From Bradyrhizobium sp. 170 (GTDB lineage: Bacteria; Pseudomonadota; Alphaproteobacteria; Rhizobiales; Xanthobacteraceae): a stretch of DNA of 64,000 nt. The notes beneath the pieces were generated by a model that was given only the letters and a program-made list of their open reading frames with translations, searched no databases and was not told where the DNA came from. The stretch's first letter is position 1. Each line of letters begins with the position of its first letter. Where the stretch lies: contig NZ_CP064703.1 in assembly GCF_023101085.1 (NCBI RefSeq), forward strand, positions 8,213,501 to 8,277,500, read 5' to 3'. The position numbers and the translations under genes are program-made. Positions 26,065-34,387 of this stretch are shown here, in pieces.

Positions 26065-26715
26065 ATGGACGCTCAATCGCTCATCGCGCGACGGGTGGCA
26101 CGCGAACTTCGCGCCGGCAACCTCGTTAATCTCGGCATCGGAATTCCGACGCTGGTCGCGAACTTCGTTCCGTCCGATCTCAAGGTGTTTTTTCAGTCGG
26201 AGAACGGATTGATCGGCACGGGACCGATGCCGGAGCAAGGCATGGCCCACCCCCTGCTCACCGATGCGGGCGGACGGCCGATCAGCGCCCTGCCCGGCGC
26301 ATGCGTCTTCGACAGCGCGATGTCGTTCGGATTGATCCGCGGCGGTCACGTGGACATAACGGTCCTCGGCGGCCTTCAGGTCGACGCCGAAGGACACCTC
26401 GCGAACTGGATGATCCCCGGCAAGATGGTGCCGGGGATGGGTGGCGCGATGGACCTGGTGACCGGAGCAAAGCGCGTCATCGTCGCCATGCAGCATGCCG
26501 CCAAAGGGAAATCGAAGATCGTCCAGAAATGCGCGCTGCCGCTGACCTCTTCCCGGCCGGTCGACCTCGTCGTCACCGACATGGCGGTGATCGGCTTTTC
26601 CGGCGGAAGGATAACGCTGCAGGAGACCGCGCCAGGCGTCACCGTCGCCGAGGTCATGGCGGTGACGGAAGCGGATTTGTTCATTCCAGCCAGCGTTCCA
26701 GAGATGAGGATCTGA
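26065..26715 (+). CDS. 3-oxoacid CoA-transferase-type subunit B
   Basis: 216 residues, typical of an AtoA/ScoB-type beta subunit. The catalytic glutamate is in Q-S-E-N-G (about residue 52), and the family's G-G-A-M-D-L-V-T-G block is present near 128. It starts 3 bases after subunit A, so the two form one enzyme. A MaoC gene follows after 30 bases. Confidence 0.89.
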   Translation: MDAQSLIARRVARELRAGNLVNLGIGIPTLVANFVPSDLKVFFQSENGLIGTGPMPEQGMAHPLLTDAGGRPISALPGACVFDSAMSFGLIRGGHVDITVLGGLQVDAEGHLANWMIPGKMVPGMGGAMDLVTGAKRVIVAMQHAAKGKSKIVQKCALPLTSSRPVDLVVTDMAVIGFSGGRITLQETAPGVTVAEVMAVTEADLFIPASVPEMRI

Positions 26716-26745
26716 CCCCGCAACGTGCACGATCGAGGACCTGAC

Positions 26746-27204
26746 ATGCGCATCTTCAGCAACTTCAGTGAGTTCAAGGCAGCGGTCGGCTCCGAGGTCG
26801 GCGCCAGCGAATGGATTGAAGTGACCCAGGAACGCATCAACCTCTTTGCGCGGGCGACCTGTGACGATCAATGGATCCATGTCGATCAGGAGCGGGCGAA
26901 GAAAGAACTTCCGGGTGGTATCACCATTGCCCACGGACTCTTGTCGCTCAGCCTGGCGCCGATGTTCATTCGTTCCGTGATGGGCCTCAAAGGCCTGCGC
27001 AACACCTTGAACTATGGCGCGGACCGGATACGTTATCTCTCGCCCGTCCCGGCCGGCTCACGTATCAGGGGTCGCACCAGCATCGCGGAGGTAGAGGACC
27101 TCCCGCCCGATGGCTTGAGGGTCAACTATCACATGGTGATCGAAATCGAAGGCGGTCAGCGTCCTGCCTGCGTCGCCGAACTAATCGCATTGCACTACCG
27201 CTGA
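26746..27204 (+). CDS. MaoC-like (R)-specific enoyl-CoA hydratase
   Basis: 152 residues from ATG 26746, preceded by GAGG. A single hot-dog fold with the hydratase-2 motif A-T-C-D-D-Q-W-I-H-V-D (catalytic Asp and His) near residues 46-56, and G-I-T-I-A-H-G near 70. The family interconverts trans-2-enoyl-CoA and (R)-3-hydroxyacyl-CoA, linking fatty acid oxidation to polyhydroxyalkanoate. It is third in the CoA-transferase operon behind the FixK-type box, which suggests a role in 3-hydroxybutyryl/crotonyl-CoA turnover. Confidence 0.86.
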   Translation: MRIFSNFSEFKAAVGSEVGASEWIEVTQERINLFARATCDDQWIHVDQERAKKELPGGITIAHGLLSLSLAPMFIRSVMGLKGLRNTLNYGADRIRYLSPVPAGSRIRGRTSIAEVEDLPPDGLRVNYHMVIEIEGGQRPACVAELIALHYR

Positions 27205-27249
27205 TCGTGTTGCCGGGGACGCGGCTGGCAGATCCATCGGAAGCATCGG

Positions 27250-27540
27250 ATGAAGAAGCACACCTGGTATGTGACCTTCGAACTCCCATGGAAAGGCACA
27301 GCGGTCCGGAGCCGGCGCTCTCGGTCGACTCAAACGTTTGAAACCGAAATGGAGGCCAGGAATTTTGCACGTGCCAGATTCGACGAGGGATTGGTCGTGA
27401 CCGCCGGAACAATCATTCCTCATTTGCCGAGACGCGCAATCGCATCGGCAAACATTCCGCCATGGCTTGACGAAGGACGGGAACAAGACAGTGGCGACGC
27501 GGCGGAAAGTGCTGACCCGCAGTCAAGGAAGAGCGAATAA
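27250..27540 (+). CDS. Small conserved hypothetical protein
   Basis: 96 residues starting 45 bases after the MaoC stop with GGAAG upstream. A basic N-terminal half (W-Y-V-T-F-E-L-P-W-K-G, then an Arg/Ser-rich stretch) is followed by a short helix and an acidic, disordered tail. No signal peptide. Small proteins with this W-Y-V-x-F-E start are seen in Bradyrhizobium, with no known function. May be part of the same transcript. Confidence 0.6.
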   Translation: MKKHTWYVTFELPWKGTAVRSRRSRSTQTFETEMEARNFARARFDEGLVVTAGTIIPHLPRRAIASANIPPWLDEGREQDSGDAAESADPQSRKSE

Positions 27541-27775
27541 ACCGCAGCTTCAAAGAGCGCGCGGAACTCTCGCGGCGCACGGCCGTGCCTCCCGCCATGT
27601 GCACGATAATCAACAAAGCAATAATGAGCGCTCACCAATTGCTCTTGAGTGTTGCCATTTTGGCACGAGCATTTTGTTTAAAGTACGTAGGATTAGTTGC
27701 AAGTTGGAATCAATGCAACGCCTGAGCTCCCGTTGGTGGGGACAATTTAAAGCCAACGGAAATGGAGAGGAACAA

Positions 27776-28525
27776 ATGAAAAGTTTTCTGCTGGCTACCG
27801 TTGGTCTCGTAGCATTGGTCGGCATCGCCGCCCCCGCATCCGCTGCCGATATGGCAGTCAAGGCGCGGCCGCCCGCTCCGGTGCTGGCCCCGATTTACGA
27901 CTGGACCGGCTTTTATATCGGCGCCAACGGCGGCTGGGCTCAGAGCCGCAATTGTTGGGATTTCGTTGACCCGGTGCTTGGCGTAACCTTCGCTGAGGGC
28001 TGCCACGAGCGTTCCGGAGGCGTCGTCGGCGGCCAGATCGGTTATCGCTGGCAAGCCAATCAGTGGGTGTTCGGCCTGGAAGCTCAGGGCGATTGGGCGG
28101 ATCTCAGCCACACGCGCGATAGTCTGCTCTTTCCTGGGATACTCTCCATTCGCACCAAAACCGATGGCATTGGCCTCTTTACCGGCCAGATCGGTTACGC
28201 CTGGAATCAAGCGCTGCTATACGTAAAGGGCGGCGCGGCGGTGACAAGCAACCGCTTTAGCATCCTCGATACCCCCACCGGCATTGAACTGGCCTCGGCA
28301 AGCTCGACCCGCTGGGGCGGCGTCGTGGGTGTTGGATTTGAGTACGGCTTTGCACCGAACTGGTCGTTCGGCGTTGAGTACGACCACCTGTTCATGGGCG
28401 ATGCCGATAATTCGTTCACTGCCTTAGCGATCAACAACCGGGTCAGCCAGGACGTGGATATGGTCACCTTGCGCATCAACTACCGCTTCGGCGGTTACGG
28501 GGCGCCAGTCGCGGCTCGCTACTGA
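27776..28525 (+). CDS. Outer-membrane beta-barrel protein (Omp25/31 type)
   Basis: 249 residues from ATG 27776 with GGAGAGG upstream. A signal peptide ends at S-A-A-D (about residue 23). It is followed by the bradyrhizobial pattern of a Pro/Lys-rich linker and D-W-T-G-F-Y-I-G at the first strand, then alternating aromatic and glycine beta strands. The protein ends in a barrel strand, Y-R-F-G-G-Y, plus a short tail. This is the Omp25/Omp31/RopB-like 8-stranded barrel family. A long leader (27541-27775) and a strong terminator at 28557 make it a single-gene unit. Confidence 0.88.
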   Translation: MKSFLLATVGLVALVGIAAPASAADMAVKARPPAPVLAPIYDWTGFYIGANGGWAQSRNCWDFVDPVLGVTFAEGCHERSGGVVGGQIGYRWQANQWVFGLEAQGDWADLSHTRDSLLFPGILSIRTKTDGIGLFTGQIGYAWNQALLYVKGGAAVTSNRFSILDTPTGIELASASSTRWGGVVGVGFEYGFAPNWSFGVEYDHLFMGDADNSFTALAINNRVSQDVDMVTLRINYRFGGYGAPVAARY

Positions 28526-28556
28526 TCAACCGCTTGTCTCCAGCAAGCAAAGCTTG

Positions 28557-28582
28557 GCCCCGGCACAGTGCCGGGGCTTTTC
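28557..28582 (+). terminator. Rho-independent terminator after the porin gene
   Basis: Arms GCCCCGGCAC and GTGCCGGGGC with a single-base loop, followed by TTTT, 31 bases after the stop. Confidence 0.85.
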
Positions 28583-28645
28583 GTTAAGTGCGAGTATTGG
28601 GTGTTGCGCTGCTTGGCGAGGACCATAAAGGGTAGTCGGCGGCGC

Positions 28646-28659
28646 TTGACCCAGATCAA
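28646..28659. promoter_or_regulatory. FixK/FNR-type box TTGACCCAGATCAA
   Basis: TTGA-N6-TCAA dyad with its centre 94.5 bases before the GTG of the small gene at 28747; no other gene lies between. Confidence 0.7.
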
Positions 28660-28746
28660 CGCGCGGGCGCATCAACGAGCGTCCTGGCCGGGATAATCCA
28701 TCCGCTGTCGGTCGTCGACAGGCATTGTCCCGGTGAGGAGGAAATT

Positions 28747-28920
28747 GTGACCCACGTTCTAATCATCGTTAGTTGGCTTGGCGTTGCAAATGGCGCCGTG
28801 ATTGCGACACAGGAATTTACCAGCGCAGAACGGTGCGACGCGGCCCGGCAGACACTGATTGAGTACGCGAAGGCCCGAAGCTCTGACGAGACGCTGAGAC
28901 CACTCTGTGTCCAAAAGTGA
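28747..28920 (+). CDS. 57-residue small protein behind a FixK-type box
   Basis: GTG start with an excellent GAGGAGG 5 bases upstream. The N-terminal 20 residues are hydrophobic (L-I-I-V-S-W-L-G-V-A-N-G-A-V-I-A), a membrane segment or signal. The remainder is polar with two cysteines (about residues 30 and 54). No known domain. The strong ribosome site and the box upstream argue that it is a real gene despite its size. Confidence 0.62.
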   Translation: MTHVLIIVSWLGVANGAVIATQEFTSAERCDAARQTLIEYAKARSSDETLRPLCVQK

Positions 28921-29386
28921 AAGAGGCCAGTTGCCGCAGTACAATCCGCTGATGGCTCAGTGATCTTGGCCGACGGCCATGACCTACAATCCAGTTTGAT
29001 CAGTGCTGCTTACCAATTGATTTGCATCATCTGACCTGGATCGTCGTGGAGCTGGATGACGGCAAGTACTCCAAATGGGAGTGTTCGCCGGAGGACATCG
29101 TCATGCCGATGTGTCAGTCGCCCCGGATTTCTGATGCTCTGCTTCAAGCAGGCAGGCTTCCCGCCAACGACAATCGCCTACCGGCAGGAATCGGTATCAG
29201 GTCTTCTCGTGAGTCAAGGAGAACCGTCAAGGCCGGTTGGCAGGCAGTTCTCATCCTCTGCATCGCCGCACTGCTGTTACTTTGAAAGACTGATTTGCAT
29301 TATTTGTGGCGTCCGCACGCAATGCATCTGGCCCGAAACTGACGACATGCCCGACGAGGAGGTTATCGGACCTTCGTCATTGTTTG
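28921..29386 (+). other. Gene-poor stretch with one weak reading frame
   Basis: No well-supported gene. A rightward frame at 29022-29285 (TTG start, 87 codons, ending in a hydrophobic helix) is possible but has no ribosome site. TTGATTTGCATCAT at 29017-29030 is a near-match to the FixK-type box but lacks the final A. The phrase TGATTTGCAT recurs near 29290. The stretch may be decayed coding DNA. Confidence 0.35.
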
Positions 29387-29614
29387 CTATGCGGCTGTTT
29401 GACCAAAACGGACGGTCTGTTGAGGCTTGATACAACGCCGAGCAGTCTGAATTTCCGCTTCGGTCGCGCCCTGACTGCGAGCCCATGCTTCAGCGGCAGG
29501 CGCGCTGTACTTTGCGACATAATACCTGATGAGCGCGCAGGAAGAGCGACGGATCGGCTCATCTGCTTGACGAGCAGTTGCAGTGGGTATCGAGATCGTA
29601 ACGCCTCTATTCAT
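29387..29614 (-). CDS. Small hypothetical protein, possibly a remnant
   Basis: 75 residues from ATG 29614 (an ATG at 29641 is also in frame). The C-terminal 50 residues are well formed: C-A-L-I-R-Y-Y-V-A-K-Y-S, then A-E-A-W-A-R-S-Q-G-A-T-E-A-E-I and a closing A-R-R-C-I-K, a helical pattern met in small bradyrhizobial proteins. The N-terminal part is less convincing, so the gene may be 5'-truncated. No function known. Confidence 0.45.
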   Translation of the reverse strand: MNRGVTISIPTATARQADEPIRRSSCALIRYYVAKYSAPAAEAWARSQGATEAEIQTARRCIKPQQTVRFGQTAA

Positions 29615-29873
29615 GAAACAGTGCGAAAGTCTTTTCAACACGTGCCGTTACGGGAAATCAAAGCGAGTGGCGGGTCATTTTCCGGAACCTATCGGTACGT
29701 TTCGTCATCGATTGCACCTCCCCGTGCGGCGCTTCTACGGCGAGCGTCCGCAGGGATTTTTGAGACAGTCGAAGAATCCGCGGACAAGAAGGCCAGGACG
29801 GTTCGATTTCGGATCGAGAAGTAGCTTGCTTCCGGAGTTTACCCACTCACAACGAGCAAGATTGCCGATGCCA

Positions 29874-30308
29874 TCACCAGATGTTGCCAAACCAGCCAAA
29901 CTGCGGCTGCCTCGCAACGAGGAGCGAACGCGGCGGCACGTGCCGCTTCACAATTTTGCGTTGCCGCTGCGGCTTCAGTTCTCGTCTTCCCGGGCTGGAC
30001 GGTTCCAGCCGCTTCGCATCGGATGATTGCATCAACGCAAATGCTTCGCGTTCCCTCTCCCTTGGGGTGACCGTTGCAGGATTGACGACGCGGTCTTCCA
30101 CGATCGCGGTTTGCGCGGGAACGATCGTCGGAAGGGCGGTATCGAGAACGATGCGCTCCGGCCATTTGCGATCGGAATGAATGCGGATGACGGGCGAATT
30201 GACGTGCGATCTCTCCATGACCGGCAGTTTTGTCAGGCAAGCGTCCAGAATGAACACCAGAGTGAGCAGTATTCCGCCGACATAAAGGAAATATCGCGCC
30301 AGGGGCAT
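29874..30308 (-). CDS. Membrane-anchored hypothetical protein
   Basis: 144 residues, ATG with GGAG upstream. One N-terminal span (residues 5-25) anchors it. The following segment, I-R-I-H-S-D-R-K-W-P-E-R-I near residues 42-54, is a conserved signature of a Bradyrhizobium protein family. The C-terminal half is basic and proline-rich, probably disordered. It is likely exposed to the periplasm; the role is unknown. Confidence 0.68.
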   Translation of the reverse strand: MPLARYFLYVGGILLTLVFILDACLTKLPVMERSHVNSPVIRIHSDRKWPERIVLDTALPTIVPAQTAIVEDRVVNPATVTPREREREAFALMQSSDAKRLEPSSPGRRELKPQRQRKIVKRHVPPRSLLVARQPQFGWFGNIW

Positions 30309-30422
30309 ACGCTACTCCGCCGCGGCGCCGCACCCGCTTCGAAGTCGAACTCGGGTACGGCCGTATTTTTTGGCAGAAGCCGCCTTAACCTCGACGTCGG
30401 TAATTTGCGACATCACGAGGTG

Positions 30423-30683
30423 CTAATGCGGCAAGAAGAGCCATGTCAGCGCCGGCCGACGCGCTACCAGGCCGCCGCGATTCGTGGGTGTGCCGACACG
30501 GCCGACGCCGGGCGTCGCCACCGCGCGGGCGACCGGCCGCGGACGCAGCACGACGCCTGCCCTTACGGTGCAGCCTGCGGGATAGGAGACATACTGGCAG
30601 TACACGACGGCGCTGGCCGGCTCCGTCGTTGCGGCCATCAAACCGGCAATCAGCAATGCCGACAATGTGATCGAGAGTTTCAT
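30423..30683 (-). CDS. Small exported protein of bradyrhizobial type
   Basis: 86 residues with GGGAG before the ATG. Signal peptide ending A-S-A-V near residue 25. The mature part has Y-C-Q-Y-V-S-Y-P-A-G-C (two Cys) followed by a V-L-R-P-R-P-V-A-R-A Arg/Pro/Val-rich tail. Several paralogues of this kind exist in Bradyrhizobium genomes, all without known function. A FixK-type box lies 118 bases upstream with no other gene between. Confidence 0.7.
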   Translation of the reverse strand: MKLSITLSALLIAGLMAATTEPASAVVYCQYVSYPAGCTVRAGVVLRPRPVARAVATPGVGRVGTPTNRGGLVARRPALTWLFLPH

Positions 30684-30800
30684 GTTGGTCTCCCTGAGTC
30701 AGAGGCTCCAGATGATCCCGGAACGCGGCAACTTCGACGCAGCCTCTCAAGGCCAATCCAGAGTGCCACTGGGAGGCTGACCACGGTCCCCTCTGCGGGC

Positions 30801-30814
30801 TTGATACAGATCAA
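30801..30814. promoter_or_regulatory. FixK/FNR-type box TTGATACAGATCAA
   Basis: Perfect TTGAT-N4-ATCAA, identical to the box at 25332. Its centre is 124.5 bases before the start of the small exported protein at 30683; the gene on the other side ends here (30839). Confidence 0.7.
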
Positions 30815-30838
30815 GGGGCGCGAGTTGCCGCATAATTG

Positions 30839-31300
30839 CTACTTGGGCCATCCCCGCTTCTCGTGCGCTCCCTCTTCGCCGCTCGCCAGCAACGTCATGC
30901 GCAACACCTCGAAGATCACCGCCGTCGACCAGCCGAACAACAGGACCCCGTTCATCGCGGTCATCGGCCCAAGCAGAGACCAACGCTTGACCGGGGTCAC
31001 GTCGCCGTAGCCGAGCGTCGTGTAGTTTACAAAGGCGAAATACACGAGATCGGTGCCTTCCGGCGCCACATCGGCTGTCGCGTAAATCAATGACCAGACC
31101 AGTACCTCGGCGAGATGCGCGATCATCAGGACCGTCACGGCGGCAATCATGATCGCGATCAATCGAAACGTCTGATATGCCATCGCCAATTCGTCGGCGA
31201 AGCGCGCCGCCCTTATGACAGCCACCATCACCAACGCATGGATCGCGATGTTGCAACCGCTTGCGGCCGCGCCAACGAGAAACTGACGCAACATCGACAT
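30839..31300 (-). CDS. Two-TM potassium channel-like protein
   Basis: 153 residues, with GGAGG before the ATG. Two or three N-terminal hydrophobic stretches, a pore helix and the selectivity filter T-T-L-G-Y-G-D (about residue 96), then a last span (about 115-138) give the Ion_trans_2 (KcsA-like) pore. There is no cytoplasmic RCK domain, so regulation by ligand is not obvious. It would let K+ cross the inner membrane. It follows the fabI operon on the same strand after 75 bases. Confidence 0.82.
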   Translation of the reverse strand: MSMLRQFLVGAAASGCNIAIHALVMVAVIRAARFADELAMAYQTFRLIAIMIAAVTVLMIAHLAEVLVWSLIYATADVAPEGTDLVYFAFVNYTTLGYGDVTPVKRWSLLGPMTAMNGVLLFGWSTAVIFEVLRMTLLASGEEGAHEKRGWPK

Positions 31301-31375
31301 GCCTCCGGAGATGGACCGCCCCGCCGGGGCCGGCAGTCACGGCGCCGGGATATGATTGCGCCATGAGTCCGCGTC

Positions 31376-32167
31376 TCAATCGATGATGTGATATCCACCG
31401 TCGATATACATGACGCCGCCCGTGATCAGCTTCGCGCCATCGAGTGCCAGGAACGCCGTCGCCGCGCCGACATCGTCGATGCTGACGAGACTCCGCGTCG
31501 GTGCGGTGGTTTGTGCCTTATCCATCAGCTCGTCGAATTCGGGAATTCCCGAAGCTGCGCGCGTCGCCAGCGGCCCCGGCGAAATCGCGTGCACCCGGAT
31601 CCCCTTGGGACCGAGCTCGGCTGCGATATAGCGGACGGCGGCCTCCAGGCCCGCCTTCGCAACGCCCATGATGTTGTAGTTTTTGACGACCATCTGGCTG
31701 CCGTAATAGGTCATGGTGAACAGCGTGCCGCCGTTCTTCATCAGCGGCTCCGCCAGATGCGCCATCCGCATGAACGACCAGCAGGAAACGTCCATCGTCT
31801 TGAGAAAACCGTCGCGCTCGACATCGACGACGCGCCCATGCAGGGCTTCCTTCGGAGAGAAGGCAATCGAGTGCAGCATAAAATCGAGCTGTCCCCACTC
31901 TTTCTCAATCCGTTCGAACACCTGCTCGGTCTGTCCTTCGGTATTCACATCGAGCGGCATGAAGATCGAAGCCTCAAGCGCCTTTGCCAGCGGCTCGACG
32001 TGCTTCTTTGCCCGCTCGTTCAGATAGGTGACAGCGAGTTCCGCGCCCAGGGCCCGAAACGCCTTGGCGCATCCCCATGCGATCGACTGATCGTTGGCGA
32101 TACCGACGACCAGCCCCTTCCGGCCCTTCAGCGCAATCTTGGTTTCTGGAAATACGGGAATTGTCAT
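31376..32167 (-). CDS. fabI: Enoyl-[acyl-carrier-protein] reductase (NADH), FabI type
   Basis: 263 residues from ATG 32167, overlapping the ackA stop (ATGA). Rossmann start [15 protein letters not shown] near residue 18, and the FabI catalytic Tyr and Lys in N-Y-N-I-M-G-V-A-K (Y-x6-K). It reduces the trans-2-enoyl bond of acyl-ACP in fatty acid synthesis. Its place at the end of a Pta-AckA operon behind an FNR-type box is unusual for the housekeeping enzyme; it is probably an additional isozyme that may reduce enoyl-CoA or restore NAD+ at low oxygen (inference). Confidence 0.9.
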   Translation of the reverse strand: MTIPVFPETKIALKGRKGLVVGIANDQSIAWGCAKAFRALGAELAVTYLNERAKKHVEPLAKALEASIFMPLDVNTEGQTEQVFERIEKEWGQLDFMLHSIAFSPKEALHGRVVDVERDGFLKTMDVSCWSFMRMAHLAEPLMKNGGTLFTMTYYGSQMVVKNYNIMGVAKAGLEAAVRYIAAELGPKGIRVHAISPGPLATRAASGIPEFDELMDKAQTTAPTRSLVSIDDVGAATAFLALDGAKLITGGVMYIDGGYHIID

Positions 32168-33381
32168 GACGCTCTCTCCCGTTTCAGGCTGGAGGATGAA
32201 TGCCGATTCCACAGCAGCGACAAGGTGTGCTGTGCGATCATGAGCTCTTCATCGGTCGGCACGATATAGGCCGGAATTTGACTGCCTCCGCGCGATATCC
32301 GAAGGCTGTGGCGAGCATTCTCGACCGGGTCGAGAGATATCCCGAGCCATTCGAGCCGCTCCGCAATCCGTGCCCGAATGCCGACGGAATTTTCACCGAT
32401 CCCTGCGGTGAAAACGAAGCCATCGAGACCTTGCAGGGCAGCAGCCAGCATTCCGGCCTGCAGTGCAACCCTGTAGACGAAATAGTCGACGGCAAACGCC
32501 GCGTGGGGATCGCTGCTGTTCTGGAGCTCCCGCATGTCGTTGCTGACGCCGGAAAGCCCTTTCAGCCCGCAATCGCGGTAGAGAAAGTCCTGCACCTCGG
32601 CGGGCGACATGCCCTTTACCGTCATCAGATACAGTATGACGCCGGGATCGATCTGGCCGGTGCGCGTTCCCATCGGAAGCCCATCGAGCGCGGTGAACCC
32701 CATGGTGCTCTCCACGCTGCGTCCGCCGTGTATGGCGCACATGGATGCGCCGCTTCCGAGATGCGCCACGATCACCCGGCCTCTGGCGATTTCGGGTGCA
32801 ACGTTCGGCAGGGTCTTTGCGATGTATTCATAGGAAAGACCATGAAATCCGTAACGGCGGACTCCCTCCTCGTGCAGCCGGCGGGGTATGGCGTAATGGT
32901 CGGCGACCTCGTCGTGGTCGCGGTGAAAGGCCGTGTCGAAGCAGGCGACCTGGGGCAGAGCTGGAAATTTGGCAAGCAGGATTCGGATCGGCGCCAGATT
33001 GTGGGGCTGATGCAACGGCGCAAGTGTCGTGAGGCGCTCCAAACGCGCGACTACTCCATGGTCGATCAGCACAGGGCGATCGTAGTCGGGACCGCCATGG
33101 ACGACCCGATGGCCCACCGCGAGCGGGTTCAATTGATGTTCGTCGCGCAGCCAGGCGCTGGCGAGCATCAAGGCTGTCGGAACATCTGGTACAGCCTCGA
33201 TCGGATAGCATCGATCCGCCAATGCTTCGCCTGCCGCGCCGGTTGCGCGCAGCCGGGGACGGCTGCCGATCCCGTCCATCTGCCCCTTGATCAGCCGGCG
33301 CAGCCCGCCGTTGCCATCCACGGCAAACACCTGGAACTTGACGCTTGAGGAGCCTCCATTGACGACGAGCATGGTATCCAT
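32164..33381 (-). CDS. ackA: Acetate kinase
   Basis: 405 residues from ATG 33381; a GTG at 33390 overlaps the preceding stop. Family motifs are intact: N-G-G-S-S-S-V-K-F at the N-terminus, F-D-T-A-F-H near 140, Y-G-F-H-G-L-S near 170, H-L-G-S-G-A-S near 200, and T-G-I-G-E-N near 320. It makes ATP from acyl phosphate and ADP. It works with the phosphate acyltransferase encoded just upstream; FabI is translationally coupled downstream. Confidence 0.93.
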   Translation of the reverse strand: MDTMLVVNGGSSSVKFQVFAVDGNGGLRRLIKGQMDGIGSRPRLRATGAAGEALADRCYPIEAVPDVPTALMLASAWLRDEHQLNPLAVGHRVVHGGPDYDRPVLIDHGVVARLERLTTLAPLHQPHNLAPIRILLAKFPALPQVACFDTAFHRDHDEVADHYAIPRRLHEEGVRRYGFHGLSYEYIAKTLPNVAPEIARGRVIVAHLGSGASMCAIHGGRSVESTMGFTALDGLPMGTRTGQIDPGVILYLMTVKGMSPAEVQDFLYRDCGLKGLSGVSNDMRELQNSSDPHAAFAVDYFVYRVALQAGMLAAALQGLDGFVFTAGIGENSVGIRARIAERLEWLGISLDPVENARHSLRISRGGSQIPAYIVPTDEELMIAQHTLSLLWNRHSSSSLKRERAS

Positions 33382-33386
33382 GGCCG

Positions 33387-34358
33387 TCACGCTGCGGCTG
33401 TCTGGGCGCGGCGTCGCCGCCCGTCGGCATAGAGCGTCGCAACGGCGCAGGATGCCATTCGGGATCGCGGGGAGTCCGCCCGCGACGTCAGCACAATGGG
33501 AACACGGGCGCCGAGCACAATGCCGGCGCCGTCCGCCTTGGCGAAGTACGCCAGGTTCTTGGCCAGCATGTTGCCTGCCTCAAGGTCCGGCACCACAAGG
33601 ATCTGGGCGCGTCCCGCGACTTCCGACTTGATGCCCTTGATTCGCGCCGCCTCCCGGTCGATCGCATTGTCGAAGGCAAGCGGCCCATCGAGCAGCCCGC
33701 CCGTGATCTGCCCGCGGTCCGCCATCTTGCAAAGCGCAGCGGCCTCGATGGTGGACGGAATCTTCGACGTGACGGTTTCGACCGCCGAGAGGATGGCGAC
33801 CCGGGGAGATGTGCCAAGTCCCATCTGCGTATAGAGATCGATCGCATTCTGCACGATGTCGCGCTTGCCATCGAGATCCGGGAAGATGTTGATCGCAGCA
33901 TCGGTGACGAAGATGGTTTCGCTATAGGCCGGAACATCCATCACGAAGACGTGGCTGATCCGCCGTTCCGTACGCAATCCGCCTGCCTTTGCGGTCACGC
34001 TTCGCATCAGTTCGTCGGTGTGCAGGCTGCCTTTCATCAGCATCTCGCCCTTGGCCGCATGGACCAACTCGACGGCCTTTGTTGCTGCAGCCTCGCTGTG
34101 AGGCGCATCGACCAGTTCAAATGCGCTGATGTCGATACCGTGCCTGGACGCGACCGCCTTGATCTTCGCCGACGGTCCGACAAGTACGGGCTTGATGATG
34201 CCCGCCTCGGCGGCATCGGCTGCGCCGCGCAGCGAACTTTCATCGCATGGATGCACGACGATGGTTGTCGCCGGCGGGATCGCTTTGGCTGCCGCAATGA
34301 GACGATCGTATTTCGCGCCGGCTCTCGCTTCGCCCGCCTCGATGGATGCAATGCCCAT
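33387..34358 (-). CDS. Phosphate acyltransferase (Pta/Ptb family)
   Basis: 323 residues from ATG 34358, preferred because GGAGAG precedes it; TTG 34376 is in frame. The fold is that of the phosphate acetyl/butyryltransferase family: V-V-H-P-C-D near 35, D-A-A-I-N-I-F-P-D near 155, and [14 protein letters not shown] near 260. It exchanges CoA for phosphate on acetyl- or butyryl-CoA. In related genomes the same domain is fused to a MaoC hydratase; here the MaoC is a separate gene at 26746. The chain-length preference is not readable. Confidence 0.88.
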   Translation of the reverse strand: MGIASIEAGEARAGAKYDRLIAAAKAIPPATTIVVHPCDESSLRGAADAAEAGIIKPVLVGPSAKIKAVASRHGIDISAFELVDAPHSEAAATKAVELVHAAKGEMLMKGSLHTDELMRSVTAKAGGLRTERRISHVFVMDVPAYSETIFVTDAAINIFPDLDGKRDIVQNAIDLYTQMGLGTSPRVAILSAVETVTSKIPSTIEAAALCKMADRGQITGGLLDGPLAFDNAIDREAARIKGIKSEVAGRAQILVVPDLEAGNMLAKNLAYFAKADGAGIVLGARVPIVLTSRADSPRSRMASCAVATLYADGRRRRAQTAAA

Positions 34359-34387
34359 ATCCAACTCTCCGATCAACCCACCAACGC

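Noticed and set aside
27661..27676. TGGCACGAGCATTTTG as a sigma-54 promoter of the porin gene
   Set aside because: The -24 half fits but the -12 GC is missing, and no enhancer-type site was noticed upstream.
29017..29030. TTGATTTGCATCAT as an eleventh FixK-type box
   Set aside because: The last base breaks the dyad and no supported gene lies at a suitable distance.
29583..30026. Rightward reading frame of 147 codons
   Set aside because: Low-complexity basic translation, antisense to the well-supported gene at 29874-30308, and no ribosome site.
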